From Bacteroidota bacterium (GTDB lineage Bacteria; Bacteroidota; Bacteroidia; Bacteroidales; Prolixibacteraceae), in contig JAJRSD010000083.1 of assembly GCA_024278975.1 (NCBI GenBank), forward strand, positions 24,967 to 88,966: a DNA stretch of 64,000 nt, given 5' to 3'. Position numbers and translations under genes: made by a program. Below the pieces are notes generated by a model, which saw only the letters and a program-made list of their open reading frames with translations, did no database searches and was not told the origin of the DNA. Positions 1 through 8,138 of this stretch are shown here, one piece after another (positions within the stretch are counted from its first letter, which is position 1; each line of letters starts with the position of its first letter).

Positions 1-1409
1 TAAACCGGATTTTCGTGGTTTGCAGTCTGTTGGTTTCCAAACCATAACGGCAACCACGAGCCATCGGAACGTTGATTTTTTTGCAAATAGTTACTTGCTT
101 TTGCAATGGTTTTTGAGAAAACTTTTAAATCTGAAGATGAAATTTCTTTACCATAATTTTTGATAGTAGCCGAAATTGCAAGTAAACAGTGTCCTGTTAA
201 ATCGGAACAACTTTGGTCAAAAGGTAATTTCCCCCAGCCTCTCGAAAATGTTGGAAATCCGCCATCTCTATTCTGAAGCTGTAATAACCATTTTACACCG
301 GCAATAACTTCTTGTCTCGAATTTTCCGATGATTGCAATTGAAGCAAAGCCAGAATTACTCCCGGTGTATCGTCGCAATCGGGTACCGAACCTGAGAAAC
401 TGGTCCATCCCCAGCCGCCCGGATTTGTTCCGTTAAACGGATGGATATTTTTGTTTTGAATAGATTTTAGATGAAGAACAAGTTGCTTTTGTTGAACAGA
501 TGAAAGAACTTCATCTTTTTTCGTTCTGAGTGCTTTTACACTTAATGTTGTTACCCAGGTCGAAAGGTCAACATCGATGGGCCAGCCGCCGTTGCTCCGC
601 TGAGTTCTTTTTAAAAATTCAATTCCTGTTTTTACAATATCGGTTTCTTTGTAACCTGCATTAATAAGACTTAACGAAACAAATGCAGTTAACGGCACTG
701 CCTCCAAAAAACCTCCGCTGGCAGGCAATAATTTATGTAAAACGCGAAGTGATTTTTTTACCGCCCATTGACGAGTTCGCTTCCCAAACGCTCTCTTTTT
801 TTTCTTTTTGAAGATTACTATTCCAACTGCAATAAGTGCCGGAATCGCATAACTTACAACGCTCAGATTTAATAAGCGGTAAAACTTTTGCGGTAAAAGC
901 GAAAACTCAAAAGGCAACTGCGGAATGTGTTCGAATCCATTTTTTTTAGGAATTCCGCAAAGCGCACACATTGTTAAAATGGGTACCGAAAAGGTATAAT
1001 CTTTTTTATAATGCGATAGAATAACCTCCGAAACCTGATTCGAAAGTACATCAATCGATTCGTTTTTAAGATATTGGGCAATCGTTTTTTGTAAATCGGC
1101 AAGACTCTTATCTTTAGAAGAATACAGATTTACAGCGGCGTAAACCATCAGCGAAGTTGAAATATTCCCCGGACTTTCAGGTGTGTCGCCAAAACTTCCA
1201 TCGGTATTTATGTTGTTTTTTAGCCAATCGAGTCCGCGCTCAATTTCCTTTCTGTTTTTGTTGGGGCTGTCGAAATGCAGAGCCGCAACAGCAACTGCCA
1301 CACCCAACGCACTCGATGATAATTCACCGGTCCAGAATCCGTCTGTATTAATTTGCTGTACCAGCAAATCAGACAATTCTTTATGTCTGTTTTTCAGAGT
1401 CTTCTCCAT
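1..1409 (-). CDS. Squalene-hopene-cyclase-like class II terpene cyclase (partial, C-terminus beyond window)
   Basis: The frame is open from the ATG at 1409 to the window edge (469 codons, no stop). The protein shows the repeated glycine/tryptophan-rich segments of an alpha/alpha-toroid cyclase, such as NTDGSFGDTPESPGN near residues 79-93 and RSNGGWPIDVD further on. It carries the class II protonating motif DCDDT at about residues 344-348, equivalent to the DxDDT of squalene-hopene cyclases (usually about 620-650 residues). A GSWLPLWFGNQ segment near the edge also fits the family. The start overlaps the end of the upstream gene by 29 bases, so the two are probably translationally coupled. It should cyclise a polyprenoid by protonation at the membrane. 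The substrate is unknown: no squalene synthase genes are visible here. Confidence 0.88.
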   Translation of the reverse strand, partial: MEKTLKNRHKELSDLLVQQINTDGFWTGELSSSALGVAVAVAALHFDSPNKNRKEIERGLDWLKNNINTDGSFGDTPESPGNISTSLMVYAAVNLYSSKDKSLADLQKTIAQYLKNESIDVLSNQVSEVILSHYKKDYTFSVPILTMCALCGIPKKNGFEHIPQLPFEFSLLPQKFYRLLNLSVVSYAIPALIAVGIVIFKKKKKRAFGKRTRQWAVKKSLRVLHKLLPASGGFLEAVPLTAFVSLSLINAGYKETDIVKTGIEFLKRTQRSNGGWPIDVDLSTWVTTLSVKALRTKKDEVLSSVQQKQLVLHLKSIQNKNIHPFNGTNPGGWGWTSFSGSVPDCDDTPGVILALLQLQSSENSRQEVIAGVKWLLQLQNRDGGFPTFSRGWGKLPFDQSCSDLTGHCLLAISATIKNYGKEISSSDLKVFSKTIAKASNYLQKNQRSDGSWLPLWFGNQQTANHENPV

Positions 1410-2244
1410 TTTCAATTAATGTTCCCAAAGCCAGCAAGCCGTAAAAAGTATATTCCAAATCGCGGGTTTCGTCACCATCGCCCGACAAAAACGCACCCGA
1501 ACTATAATTGTGTTGAATAAAATTAATACAATCTACTGTAATTAATCTTAAGTCGTAATTGGTTTGGCGCAAAACAAACAAGGCAACAGCAGTTGATAAA
1601 ATATCGCTGTTTGTAACAGATGCGAAGGATCTAAAGCCTACTCCCTCTTTGTAATACGAGATAAGTTTTTGCTGCTCTTTTTTAAAATTCAAGCCAACTT
1701 TCTTTTTTGCAAAAGTTAATGCAGACATTAAACTACAAGGCAAGTTTCCCTTTGGTTTATAAAAGTACAACCAAATTCGGGCAAAAAAGTAATAAACTTT
1801 ATTGTATCTGTTTTGAGCATCGATAACTAATGTTAGCAGGAAAAATTTATACGACAACTCAATTCTTTTCCCTTTCCCGAAAACTACTTTTAACAGCGAA
1901 AATAGAGAACGGGATTTCTGCGGTTTAAAAAGCTCTGTGTCTATTAAAATAACAGCCATTTGTTCTACAGGTCCAATCTTCTGGTTATCTTTCTGAGTAG
2001 TTATATACGACTTAAAACTATCGAGATGCCCAGTGCAATTGCCGGCTAAACAAAGCCAAAAACCAAATATAGAATAGTAGAGGTCGGGGTTTCCACCGCG
2101 GTCGGTAAAACCACCGTTTTTATGTTGTTGGGTTTCTAAAAAAATGATTATTTGTTGTTGGGTTTCTTCGTCTAAAACATTAAACCCGGCTTCAACGTAT
2201 TGAATTAACTGTTTGTAAACCGGTATATTTTGGTCACTAATCAT
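1381..2244 (-). CDS. Small prenyltransferase/squalene-oxidase-repeat protein (terpene cyclase-like)
   Basis: This 287-residue protein has alpha/alpha-toroid type repeats: LETQQHKNGGFTDRGG near the N-terminus and SGAFLSGDGDETRDLEYTF near the C-terminus, the pattern seen in prenyltransferase and squalene-cyclase repeat domains. No DxDDT motif is visible, so on its own it probably cannot protonate a polyene. It may be a helper subunit or the beta-domain partner of the larger cyclase encoded immediately downstream, with which it overlaps by 29 bases. It starts two bases after the stop of the DUF116-polyprenyl synthetase gene, so all three share an operon. The family resemblance is seen in the sequence; the partner role is inferred. 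Confidence 0.75.
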   Translation of the reverse strand: MISDQNIPVYKQLIQYVEAGFNVLDEETQQQIIIFLETQQHKNGGFTDRGGNPDLYYSIFGFWLCLAGNCTGHLDSFKSYITTQKDNQKIGPVEQMAVILIDTELFKPQKSRSLFSLLKVVFGKGKRIELSYKFFLLTLVIDAQNRYNKVYYFFARIWLYFYKPKGNLPCSLMSALTFAKKKVGLNFKKEQQKLISYYKEGVGFRSFASVTNSDILSTAVALFVLRQTNYDLRLITVDCINFIQHNYSSGAFLSGDGDETRDLEYTFYGLLALGTLIENGEDSEKQT

Positions 2245-2246
2245 TT

Positions 2247-3818
2247 TTATTGGCGTTTAAATAATTTCCCCAATATGCCGTATAAACTTAGCCGAAGTTT
2301 TGCATTTTGAAGTTTATCGAGTTTCGAGTAACATTTTTCAACATAATTATTTAAAATACTTTCTGCTTCCGAAATTAATTCTTTGTCCTCAATTACCTTT
2401 CTGAATTCACCAACATCGGTAAATACTTTGGCTGGAAGAGTCTCTTTTCTATCTAAATAAATATCGTTTAAAAGTGCAACCAGAAATGGGAAATTATCGA
2501 TTTTTTCATTTTCAGCGGGTTCGTAAAATTCGTTTAAATCGTCTCTAATCTGGTAAGATATTCCAAATAAATCTGAAAACTGTTCAATAATTTCGATTTC
2601 AGTTTTATTTGCATCACCTAAAACAGCACCCAACAAAAGAGCTACTTTAATGGCTTCACCTGTTTTTAGTTTAAAAATATTCAGAACTTTTTCGATGCCT
2701 AAATCACTGATATGTTCATTTAATAAAATATCGGCTGATTGCCCCTGCGTGAGTCTCACATGCGAGAGTGTTACTTTTTTTAAGCACTCAACAATTAATT
2801 TATTAGCAACAGGCAAATCTGACAGAATCTGGTAACCTTTTCCGATAAGATAATCGCCAACATTAATTGCAATTGGCATACCATGTTTTTTATGTGCAGT
2901 TTCAACATTGTACCTCAAATCTGCATCATCCTGAATATCATCATGAATTAACGAAGCTTTGTGAAAACACTCGATAATAAAAGCCAACGAAGGTAAAATA
3001 GTACTATTCTCTTTTTTCGAATAGGCAAGATAAGTCAGAACTGCCAAAAGCGGGCGCATTCGCTGACCACCAATTAACATGTACTCTTTTGCCAGTTGTT
3101 CTGCTTTGTCCGATTCAGTAAAAAATAGTTGAAGCGACTCTTCAGAAAAATACTCTGTTACCTGCGATTTTAATTGAGAAACAGAGAGTGGTTTAAAATT
3201 ATCATTTTCCTCAAATGACCTAATTTCGTCGAAAAGCCATTGATTATCTAATTTTGTATTCTGACAGCCATCGTACATAAGTGGTATTCCAATTACCGGA
3301 ACAGCCGCATTGGAAACGGGGTCGAACGAACGCTGTAAAACAGGCATACAACTAACTCCAATAACGGCATCAATTGCACCTTCTTCAACCAACCCAACTG
3401 CAACCGTAGTACCTTCGGCAACTAATGTTGCGTATCCCAACTGTTCGGCTTCTATCAAAATATTATCTATTGAACAACCTTTACAACCAGCACAAATTAG
3501 CCCCAGATTATCGAAAACCCCCCTGCAACTGGTACTACTTTTCAAACATTGTGGAAGTAAAAGAAGCCTGCGGTTTATGGGGGTGGCTTTTACTGTTTCG
3601 CGCCATGTTTCATTTCCAATCAGGATAATGGCAAAATCGGTATATTCTTTCGGAATATTCAGTTTATGAACAAGTTTAATTGCCAGTTTTTCCAAGGTTT
3701 CAAAATTTGCCGGCGGTCGCAATCCTATCTTTTTTATAAGCAGTGCCGCCTCTTTACGAAGCAAATTTCGTAACGGCAACTCCTTCGGGACTTTTAATAA
3801 TCTTTCTTCTTTTTTCAT
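2247..3818 (-). CDS. DUF116-polyprenyl diphosphate synthase fusion
   Basis: This 523-residue protein combines two domains. Residues about 60-200 resemble DUF116, a family common in anaerobes and archaea, with a cysteine-rich stretch (C91, C98, then CAGCKGC at 109-115, plus C157) that could bind a metal or Fe-S cluster. Residues about 215-523 are a trans-type polyprenyl synthetase: GGQRMRP at 250-256, first aspartate-rich motif DDIQD at 293-297, and second motif DDLNE at 426-430, where the last Asp of DDxxD is Glu. The prenyl part would elongate an allylic diphosphate with IPP. The gene begins five bases after the radical SAM stop. Fusion of these two domains suggests that chain synthesis is physically linked to a redox or metal-dependent step. 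Product chain length cannot be read by eye. Confidence 0.85.
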   Translation of the reverse strand: MKKEERLLKVPKELPLRNLLRKEAALLIKKIGLRPPANFETLEKLAIKLVHKLNIPKEYTDFAIILIGNETWRETVKATPINRRLLLLPQCLKSSTSCRGVFDNLGLICAGCKGCSIDNILIEAEQLGYATLVAEGTTVAVGLVEEGAIDAVIGVSCMPVLQRSFDPVSNAAVPVIGIPLMYDGCQNTKLDNQWLFDEIRSFEENDNFKPLSVSQLKSQVTEYFSEESLQLFFTESDKAEQLAKEYMLIGGQRMRPLLAVLTYLAYSKKENSTILPSLAFIIECFHKASLIHDDIQDDADLRYNVETAHKKHGMPIAINVGDYLIGKGYQILSDLPVANKLIVECLKKVTLSHVRLTQGQSADILLNEHISDLGIEKVLNIFKLKTGEAIKVALLLGAVLGDANKTEIEIIEQFSDLFGISYQIRDDLNEFYEPAENEKIDNFPFLVALLNDIYLDRKETLPAKVFTDVGEFRKVIEDKELISEAESILNNYVEKCYSKLDKLQNAKLRLSLYGILGKLFKRQ

Positions 3819-3823
3819 TTTAA

Positions 3824-4999
3824 TTAACCGTAAGCTCCTAATCCGAAAAAAGCACGTTTTTTTGCAAACCTGTAAAATCGGTTTTTTTCGGGAATAGATT
3901 TTATTGAACCATGACTTGGAACTTTTTGCATTGCCGACAACCGCTCTGCTTCGTTTCCGCGACCGGAAGTATCTCTGGCCGAATGTTTATTTGTGTAATT
4001 TACAAGCCATTGAGGATCGTCCATTACAATACACCCTTTTGTTTTATTGGGGATTTCGGTTTTGAATTCTTTTAAAAAAGAGGAATTTTTGTAAATGTCG
4101 GCCAGGTTTCCATCGCTAACATTATTGGTTGCAAACTGAATCACGGGGCAAGGTTCAATGTCTCCCGAGGCATTTATATGATGACTTAATCCGGAAGCTG
4201 CCGGACAGAGTCCATCTCCATTTTCGTCCCAATATGCATCAACAATTACGATGTTGTATTTAATGCGCGCATCAACTATAAACAGTCGTAATTTCTCAAT
4301 TTCCTCTTCAGAAAGAGCAAGTTCAACTGTTGCATTTTCGCCAACCGGACGGTAAATATAATACCACAAATAAAGCACTCCTTTTTTTATGAGTGAGTAG
4401 ATAAATTCTTCCGAAAAAGCAAGTTCCATATTCGATTTGCAAACACTCATTGCAACCCCGGTTACTAATCCGGCTTGTGTAGAATTTACAATTGCGGCTT
4501 GTGTTTTCTCGTAAACATCGATACCTCCGCGTCTGATATCTGCAACTTCCTGGTCGCCTTCAAAACTAATAAGCGGAGTAACATTCGATAATTTACGAAG
4601 TTCCTCTGCAACTTCAGGCGTTAAAAGTGTTCCGTTTGTAAACAACTGGAAATAACAGTCGCTGTGTTTTCTGAAAATATCGAACAGAGGTTTGTACAGC
4701 AGAGGTTCGCCGCCTAATATTCCAAAAAAATAGGAGCCCTGTTTTTTCGATTGTTCAATAATACTGTCGAGTTTTTCGGGTTCCATTTGGCTGTTCTTTA
4801 TCTTCCCTGTAACCCAGCAACCCTGGCAGTGTAAATTACAATCGTCGGTTACCGATATAAAGTGAAAAGCCGGAAAAAACACACCTTTTTTTAATCGCTT
4901 TTGAAACCGGTTAAAACTTATTGCCCCCTTAATTCCAAGGTTATATATAAATTTGAACAGACATTTTTTATCAGTTTTTAAAACTAACTGTTTTAGCAT
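3824..4999 (-). CDS. Radical SAM protein with SPASM-like C-terminal cysteines
   Basis: This 391-residue protein has the radical SAM signature CNLHCQGC (C54, C58, C61; CX3CX2C) and the SAM-binding GGEPL motif at 96-100. The C-terminal third has C265, a GDIEPCP segment (C284) and C323, resembling a SPASM/auxiliary-cluster region. It starts one base after the stop of the Fe-S protein gene and ends five bases before the DUF116-prenyl synthase gene. It is not an obvious HpnH (adenosyl-hopane synthase), whose signature surroundings differ. Its position inside a terpenoid operon suggests it modifies or couples a prenyl or cyclised lipid, but this is inference. The C-terminal tail is basic and aromatic, which could favour membrane contact. 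Confidence 0.85.
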   Translation of the reverse strand: MLKQLVLKTDKKCLFKFIYNLGIKGAISFNRFQKRLKKGVFFPAFHFISVTDDCNLHCQGCWVTGKIKNSQMEPEKLDSIIEQSKKQGSYFFGILGGEPLLYKPLFDIFRKHSDCYFQLFTNGTLLTPEVAEELRKLSNVTPLISFEGDQEVADIRRGGIDVYEKTQAAIVNSTQAGLVTGVAMSVCKSNMELAFSEEFIYSLIKKGVLYLWYYIYRPVGENATVELALSEEEIEKLRLFIVDARIKYNIVIVDAYWDENGDGLCPAASGLSHHINASGDIEPCPVIQFATNNVSDGNLADIYKNSSFLKEFKTEIPNKTKGCIVMDDPQWLVNYTNKHSARDTSGRGNEAERLSAMQKVPSHGSIKSIPEKNRFYRFAKKRAFFGLGAYG

Positions 5000-5000
5000 A

Positions 5001-5774
5001 TTATTTCTTTTTATTCAATCCCTTTTTTAAATCTGCAATTGCCTTATTTCTCTCTGCCTCGGCTTGTTGGACAAATCCTTGTCTGAAAATATTTCTTCGC
5101 GAATTGTTCCGCTCGTTCAGTAGCACAAACAACCCACCGTTATTTTCTGGTTTTTGTATCCTGATTTTTTCTCCGGGTTCAGCTCCCGAGAGAACAGAAT
5201 TCTCGGCTAACCTTGGAAAAATTATTGCAGATGTCGGACAAGTTCGCCCACAAGCGGGACAATTGTCTTTACATTCCAGTGGTTCTACAACACTCAAACT
5301 TTTTTTATCGTACTCATAAACTCCAAAAAGGCAAAACCGGGAACATTGCCCGCAAAGTGTGCACCGCGAGTGGTCGATAACAGGAAACCAGGCCGGGACT
5401 TCCAATTCGCTTTTTTTAATTTCATAATTGGCATCTCCCGCAGGTAAATTATATTCACTCTTCAGTTTATCACCTATTTGCTCAACTGTTTCCTCTCTGA
5501 AATTTAAGGTTTTAAATGCCCCAAAATCAATTTTGTTTTGTATTAAAAGGTTTTTTACGGCACGCGGATAACAGGCAACAATAAATTTATGATGATATTT
5601 TTTTCCAATGGAATTCAAAAAATCTTTTTCGGTTAACGAACAGGCACACAAATCATGTAACTCGTAAACATCTATTTGCAACTTAGCAAAAACCTGTTTC
5701 AGCTTTTCCTGTTTCTCTTCCGAAATTAGTCCGGCACTGCATCTACAAAATAATAAACATGTTTTATTCTTCAT
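5001..5774 (-). CDS. Two-[4Fe-4S] ferredoxin-like protein with HdrA-like N-terminal region
   Basis: This 257-residue protein has an N-terminal part (about 1-120) with paired cysteines (CLLFCRC at 6-12, DLCAC at 41-45, and ACYPR), reminiscent of the N-terminal region of heterodisulfide-reductase-type proteins. It is followed by two cluster motifs: CTLCGQCSRFC at 138-148 and CKDNCPACGRTCP at 168-180. It probably delivers electrons, most naturally to the radical SAM enzyme encoded one base downstream. It is the first gene of the cluster; the 268-base gap upstream would hold the promoter, but no clean TAnnTTTG element was found there on this strand. The Fe-S motifs are seen; the electron-donor role is inferred from context. 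Confidence 0.8.
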   Translation of the reverse strand: MKNKTCLLFCRCSAGLISEEKQEKLKQVFAKLQIDVYELHDLCACSLTEKDFLNSIGKKYHHKFIVACYPRAVKNLLIQNKIDFGAFKTLNFREETVEQIGDKLKSEYNLPAGDANYEIKKSELEVPAWFPVIDHSRCTLCGQCSRFCLFGVYEYDKKSLSVVEPLECKDNCPACGRTCPTSAIIFPRLAENSVLSGAEPGEKIRIQKPENNGGLFVLLNERNNSRRNIFRQGFVQQAEAERNKAIADLKKGLNKKK

Positions 5775-6042
5775 CTTCTTTTAAAAAAGCTAAATAAATG
5801 AAATTTATTTGTGAAATGGAAATTACAATATACAATTAGGTTCTCAACAAACTAAAGCTGTAAAAAGTTTTATCACCGACTCATTCTTTCTCTGGTTTTT
5901 AGATATACTCAATTCAGAAAGGTTTTCTGAAATTTTTTGATTCGTTCTTTTTCTCTTTTCCTACGGTAAATAAAAAAATATAATGTTAGATCGGGCAAAA
6001 TCGAAATATACACAGAATAGTTTAAGGGGATATTGAAAAAAA

Positions 6043-7017
6043 TTATCTTTTCCGGGTGGTGATATAATTCATCAATTCGATTAAAGACGTGCGTGCTTCG
6101 CAATCGTCAAACTCCATTAATGCACTTACAGCTTTGTCTTTGAATTCCAGCATCTTAGATTCTGCATATTCAAGTCCGCCCTTTTTTGTAACCATTTCTA
6201 TTAACTCTTTAACAACCTCCGAATCTTTGTTTTTGCGCTTTATCAACCGTAAGATTCGCTTACGTTCTTTCGGTTTTGCATTGTTTAAAACGTATAAAAG
6301 TGGTAATGTAATTTTCTTCTCTTTTATGTCGTTTCCTGTTGGTTTTCCCAAAACTCCTTTCGACTGATAATCGAAAATATCGTCTTTTATCTGAAATGCT
6401 ATTCCGGCATCTTGTCCAATTCGATACATTTTTTCGGGTAATTCCGGATCGTCTGATGCTGAAGCGGCTCCAATTGCCATGCTGGTAGCAATTAACGAAG
6501 CTGTTTTTTTGCGAATTATTTCGAAGTATGTTTCATCGTCGATATCAAGTTTACGACTTTTTTTCATTTGGAGAATTTCGCCTTCGCTCATATCTTGTAC
6601 GGCTTGCGAAATCAGATGTAAAAAGTTGTACTTTTTGTTTTCGAGTTGAAGTATTAGTCCTCTTGCAAGAATATAATCGCCCACCAAAACTGCAAGTTTA
6701 TTTTTCCAAAGTGCTTTTACCGAGAAGGTTCCGCGACGTTCGTACGACTCATCAACCACATCGTCGTGAACCAAAGTTGCGGTGTGCAACAGCTCAACCG
6801 AGCAGGCAGCTAATTTTGAATATTCATTTGTTTCGCCATGTAATTTTGCCGACAAAAAGACAAAAATTGGCCGGAGTTGTTTCCCTTTTGTACGGTATAA
6901 AAAATTTAAAATAGTTGCGAGAAGTGGAATATCGCTCTGTAATGATTTTTTAAAATAGGGTTCAAAATCTTTGAGCTCCTGTTCAATCGGTAATCTTATT
7001 TTTTTTATTGTTGTCAT
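6043..7017 (-). CDS. Polyprenyl diphosphate synthase (all-trans, octaprenyl/heptaprenyl type)
   Basis: This is a stand-alone trans-polyprenyl synthase of about 324 residues. GKQLRP lies near residues 45-50, DDVVD at 85-89, and DDIFD at 212-216, so both aspartate-rich motifs are intact, unlike the DDLNE variant in the fusion protein downstream. The family normally begins close to the IKKIRLPIEQEL segment, so the ATG at 7017 is preferred; an in-frame ATG at 7047 would add ten residues. It makes the long isoprenoid chain used for quinones in most Bacteroidota. It faces the same way as the terpenoid operon but is separated from it by 268 bases, so it may be an ordinary housekeeping gene or may feed that pathway. 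Confidence 0.9.
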   Translation of the reverse strand: MTTIKKIRLPIEQELKDFEPYFKKSLQSDIPLLATILNFLYRTKGKQLRPIFVFLSAKLHGETNEYSKLAACSVELLHTATLVHDDVVDESYERRGTFSVKALWKNKLAVLVGDYILARGLILQLENKKYNFLHLISQAVQDMSEGEILQMKKSRKLDIDDETYFEIIRKKTASLIATSMAIGAASASDDPELPEKMYRIGQDAGIAFQIKDDIFDYQSKGVLGKPTGNDIKEKKITLPLLYVLNNAKPKERKRILRLIKRKNKDSEVVKELIEMVTKKGGLEYAESKMLEFKDKAVSALMEFDDCEARTSLIELMNYITTRKR

Positions 7018-7169
7018 TAAATTGAAAATCTTTCTTTTTAATTTCAAACGAACATAGAATAAATTCGCTTAATAAAGTAATGATTTAACGAAAATATATA
7101 TAATTATTTAATGTTATTCAAAATTGATTCAAATTGATTATTGTCAATAGTTTAGTCCTTAAATATTTA

Positions 7170-7177
7170 TATATTTG
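7170..7177 (+). promoter_or_regulatory. Putative -7 promoter element for the ArsR gene
   Basis: TATATTTG matches the Bacteroidota -7 consensus TAnnTTTG and lies 20 bases before the ATG of the ArsR gene. Two copies of the self-complementary octamer AAATATTT flank it (7161-7168 and 7185-7192), so a repressor bound here would cover the promoter. No convincing -33 TTTG is visible at the expected distance. Confidence 0.55.
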
Positions 7178-7197
7178 CATTTGTAAATATTTTTATT

Positions 7198-7500
7198 ATG
7201 GTAGAAATCAAGGGGTTAGATGCAGATAGATTAGAAATTGCTGCAAGTATGTTAAAAGCGATGGCGCATCCGATGCGTATTGCGATACTCAAACATCTTG
7301 ATGGTAACAAAAGGTTAACAGTTACTCAAATTCATAAATTATTGGGAATTGAACAGTCTTCAACTTCTCATCATCTTGGAATTTTAAGAGACAAAGGAGT
7401 TTTATGCTCGAAGCGTGACGGGAAGAATACTTACTACTATTTGAAATATGAAATTCTAAGTCATATTATAGATACTTTACAAACGTGTGCCTGCGAGTAA
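7198..7500 (+). CDS. ArsR-family winged-helix transcriptional regulator
   Basis: This 100-residue protein has the ArsR HTH layout: LKAMAHPMRIAILKHL as the first helices, SSTSHHLGILRDKGV as the recognition helix, and the wing KRDGKNTYYYL. It ends in a CACE tail, whose Cys-x-Cys could bind a metal or sense redox, but no upstream CxC of the classical alpha-3 type is seen. It is a single gene, divergent from the prenyl synthase and convergent with the PadR operon, and it probably regulates itself through the AAATATTT repeats around its promoter. Other targets are not apparent. Confidence 0.88.
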   Translation: MVEIKGLDADRLEIAASMLKAMAHPMRIAILKHLDGNKRLTVTQIHKLLGIEQSSTSHHLGILRDKGVLCSKRDGKNTYYYLKYEILSHIIDTLQTCACE

Positions 7501-7562
7501 ATTATCATTAAAATATTGAATGCTGCAGATTTTAATCTGGGGCATTTTTTGTTTGTTCCAAT

Positions 7563-8069
7563 CTAATTGTCAGAAAAACCTTTTCCTTTTTCTCTCAGAT
7601 TTTTTAAATCGTTAACCGTAAAATCGCCATAAAACGAAACGATAAAACGCATTTGATGGTCATCATCGTTTTTTACAAAAACGTGGCACTCGGTAAATTT
7701 TTTCTTTTTCCCCAGTAGCCATATTTCCACATCTTCGTCGTCGTCTTCACTCTCATCTTCAAACTTTTTGTATTGCGATGGTAAAAGTTTAATTGCTTTT
7801 TTAATAAAATCGGAACCGGTTAAATTTCCTTTTTCGGGGTTGTACGACATAAAACGTATTCGATTTAAATCGCCCGTTACATTTTTTTCATCATCGTCGT
7901 CTCCCAAATCCAAATCAATTGCATCAATCATACTTTTCGAGAAAGAGAAACTTAAAACCCCGTCGTTTCCTGAAAAAGTATCGTACATTTTTTCTGATTT
8001 ACTTTGGGCATTTGCAAATTGTGAAGCAACTATAATAATAGCCGCCAACGTTATTTTAATTGTTTTCAT
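7563..8069 (-). CDS. DUF4252 domain-containing exported protein
   Basis: This 168-residue protein has an N-terminal signal peptide (hydrophobic core to residue about 20, ending ANAQS). The mature part is acidic, with DDDDE and EDDDEDVE runs, and its tail reads SFYGDFTVNDLKNL, typical of the DUF4252 family found in Bacteroidota envelope-stress loci. It is the last gene of the minus-strand run repeat protein-PadR-PspC-DUF4252, 69 bases after the PspC gene. Its molecular function is unknown. An envelope role with the PspC protein is inferred from the neighbourhood. Confidence 0.75.
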   Translation of the reverse strand: MKTIKITLAAIIIVASQFANAQSKSEKMYDTFSGNDGVLSFSFSKSMIDAIDLDLGDDDDEKNVTGDLNRIRFMSYNPEKGNLTGSDFIKKAIKLLPSQYKKFEDESEDDDEDVEIWLLGKKKKFTECHVFVKNDDDHQMRFIVSFYGDFTVNDLKNLREKGKGFSDN

Positions 8070-8138
8070 TATAAATATTTTTTGCGAAGTTTAGTCATAC
8101 CCTCACTTAAAAAAAGTGAGAGCATGACATGACAATAA

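Noticed and set aside
3824-4999. Radical SAM gene as HpnH (adenosyl-hopane synthase)
   Set aside because: The regions around the CX3CX2C motif and the C-terminal cysteines differ from HpnH, and no other hpn genes are nearby.
5909-6103. 64-codon frame in the gap before the Fe-S protein gene
   Set aside because: Composition is not protein-like and it overlaps the end of the prenyl synthase gene.
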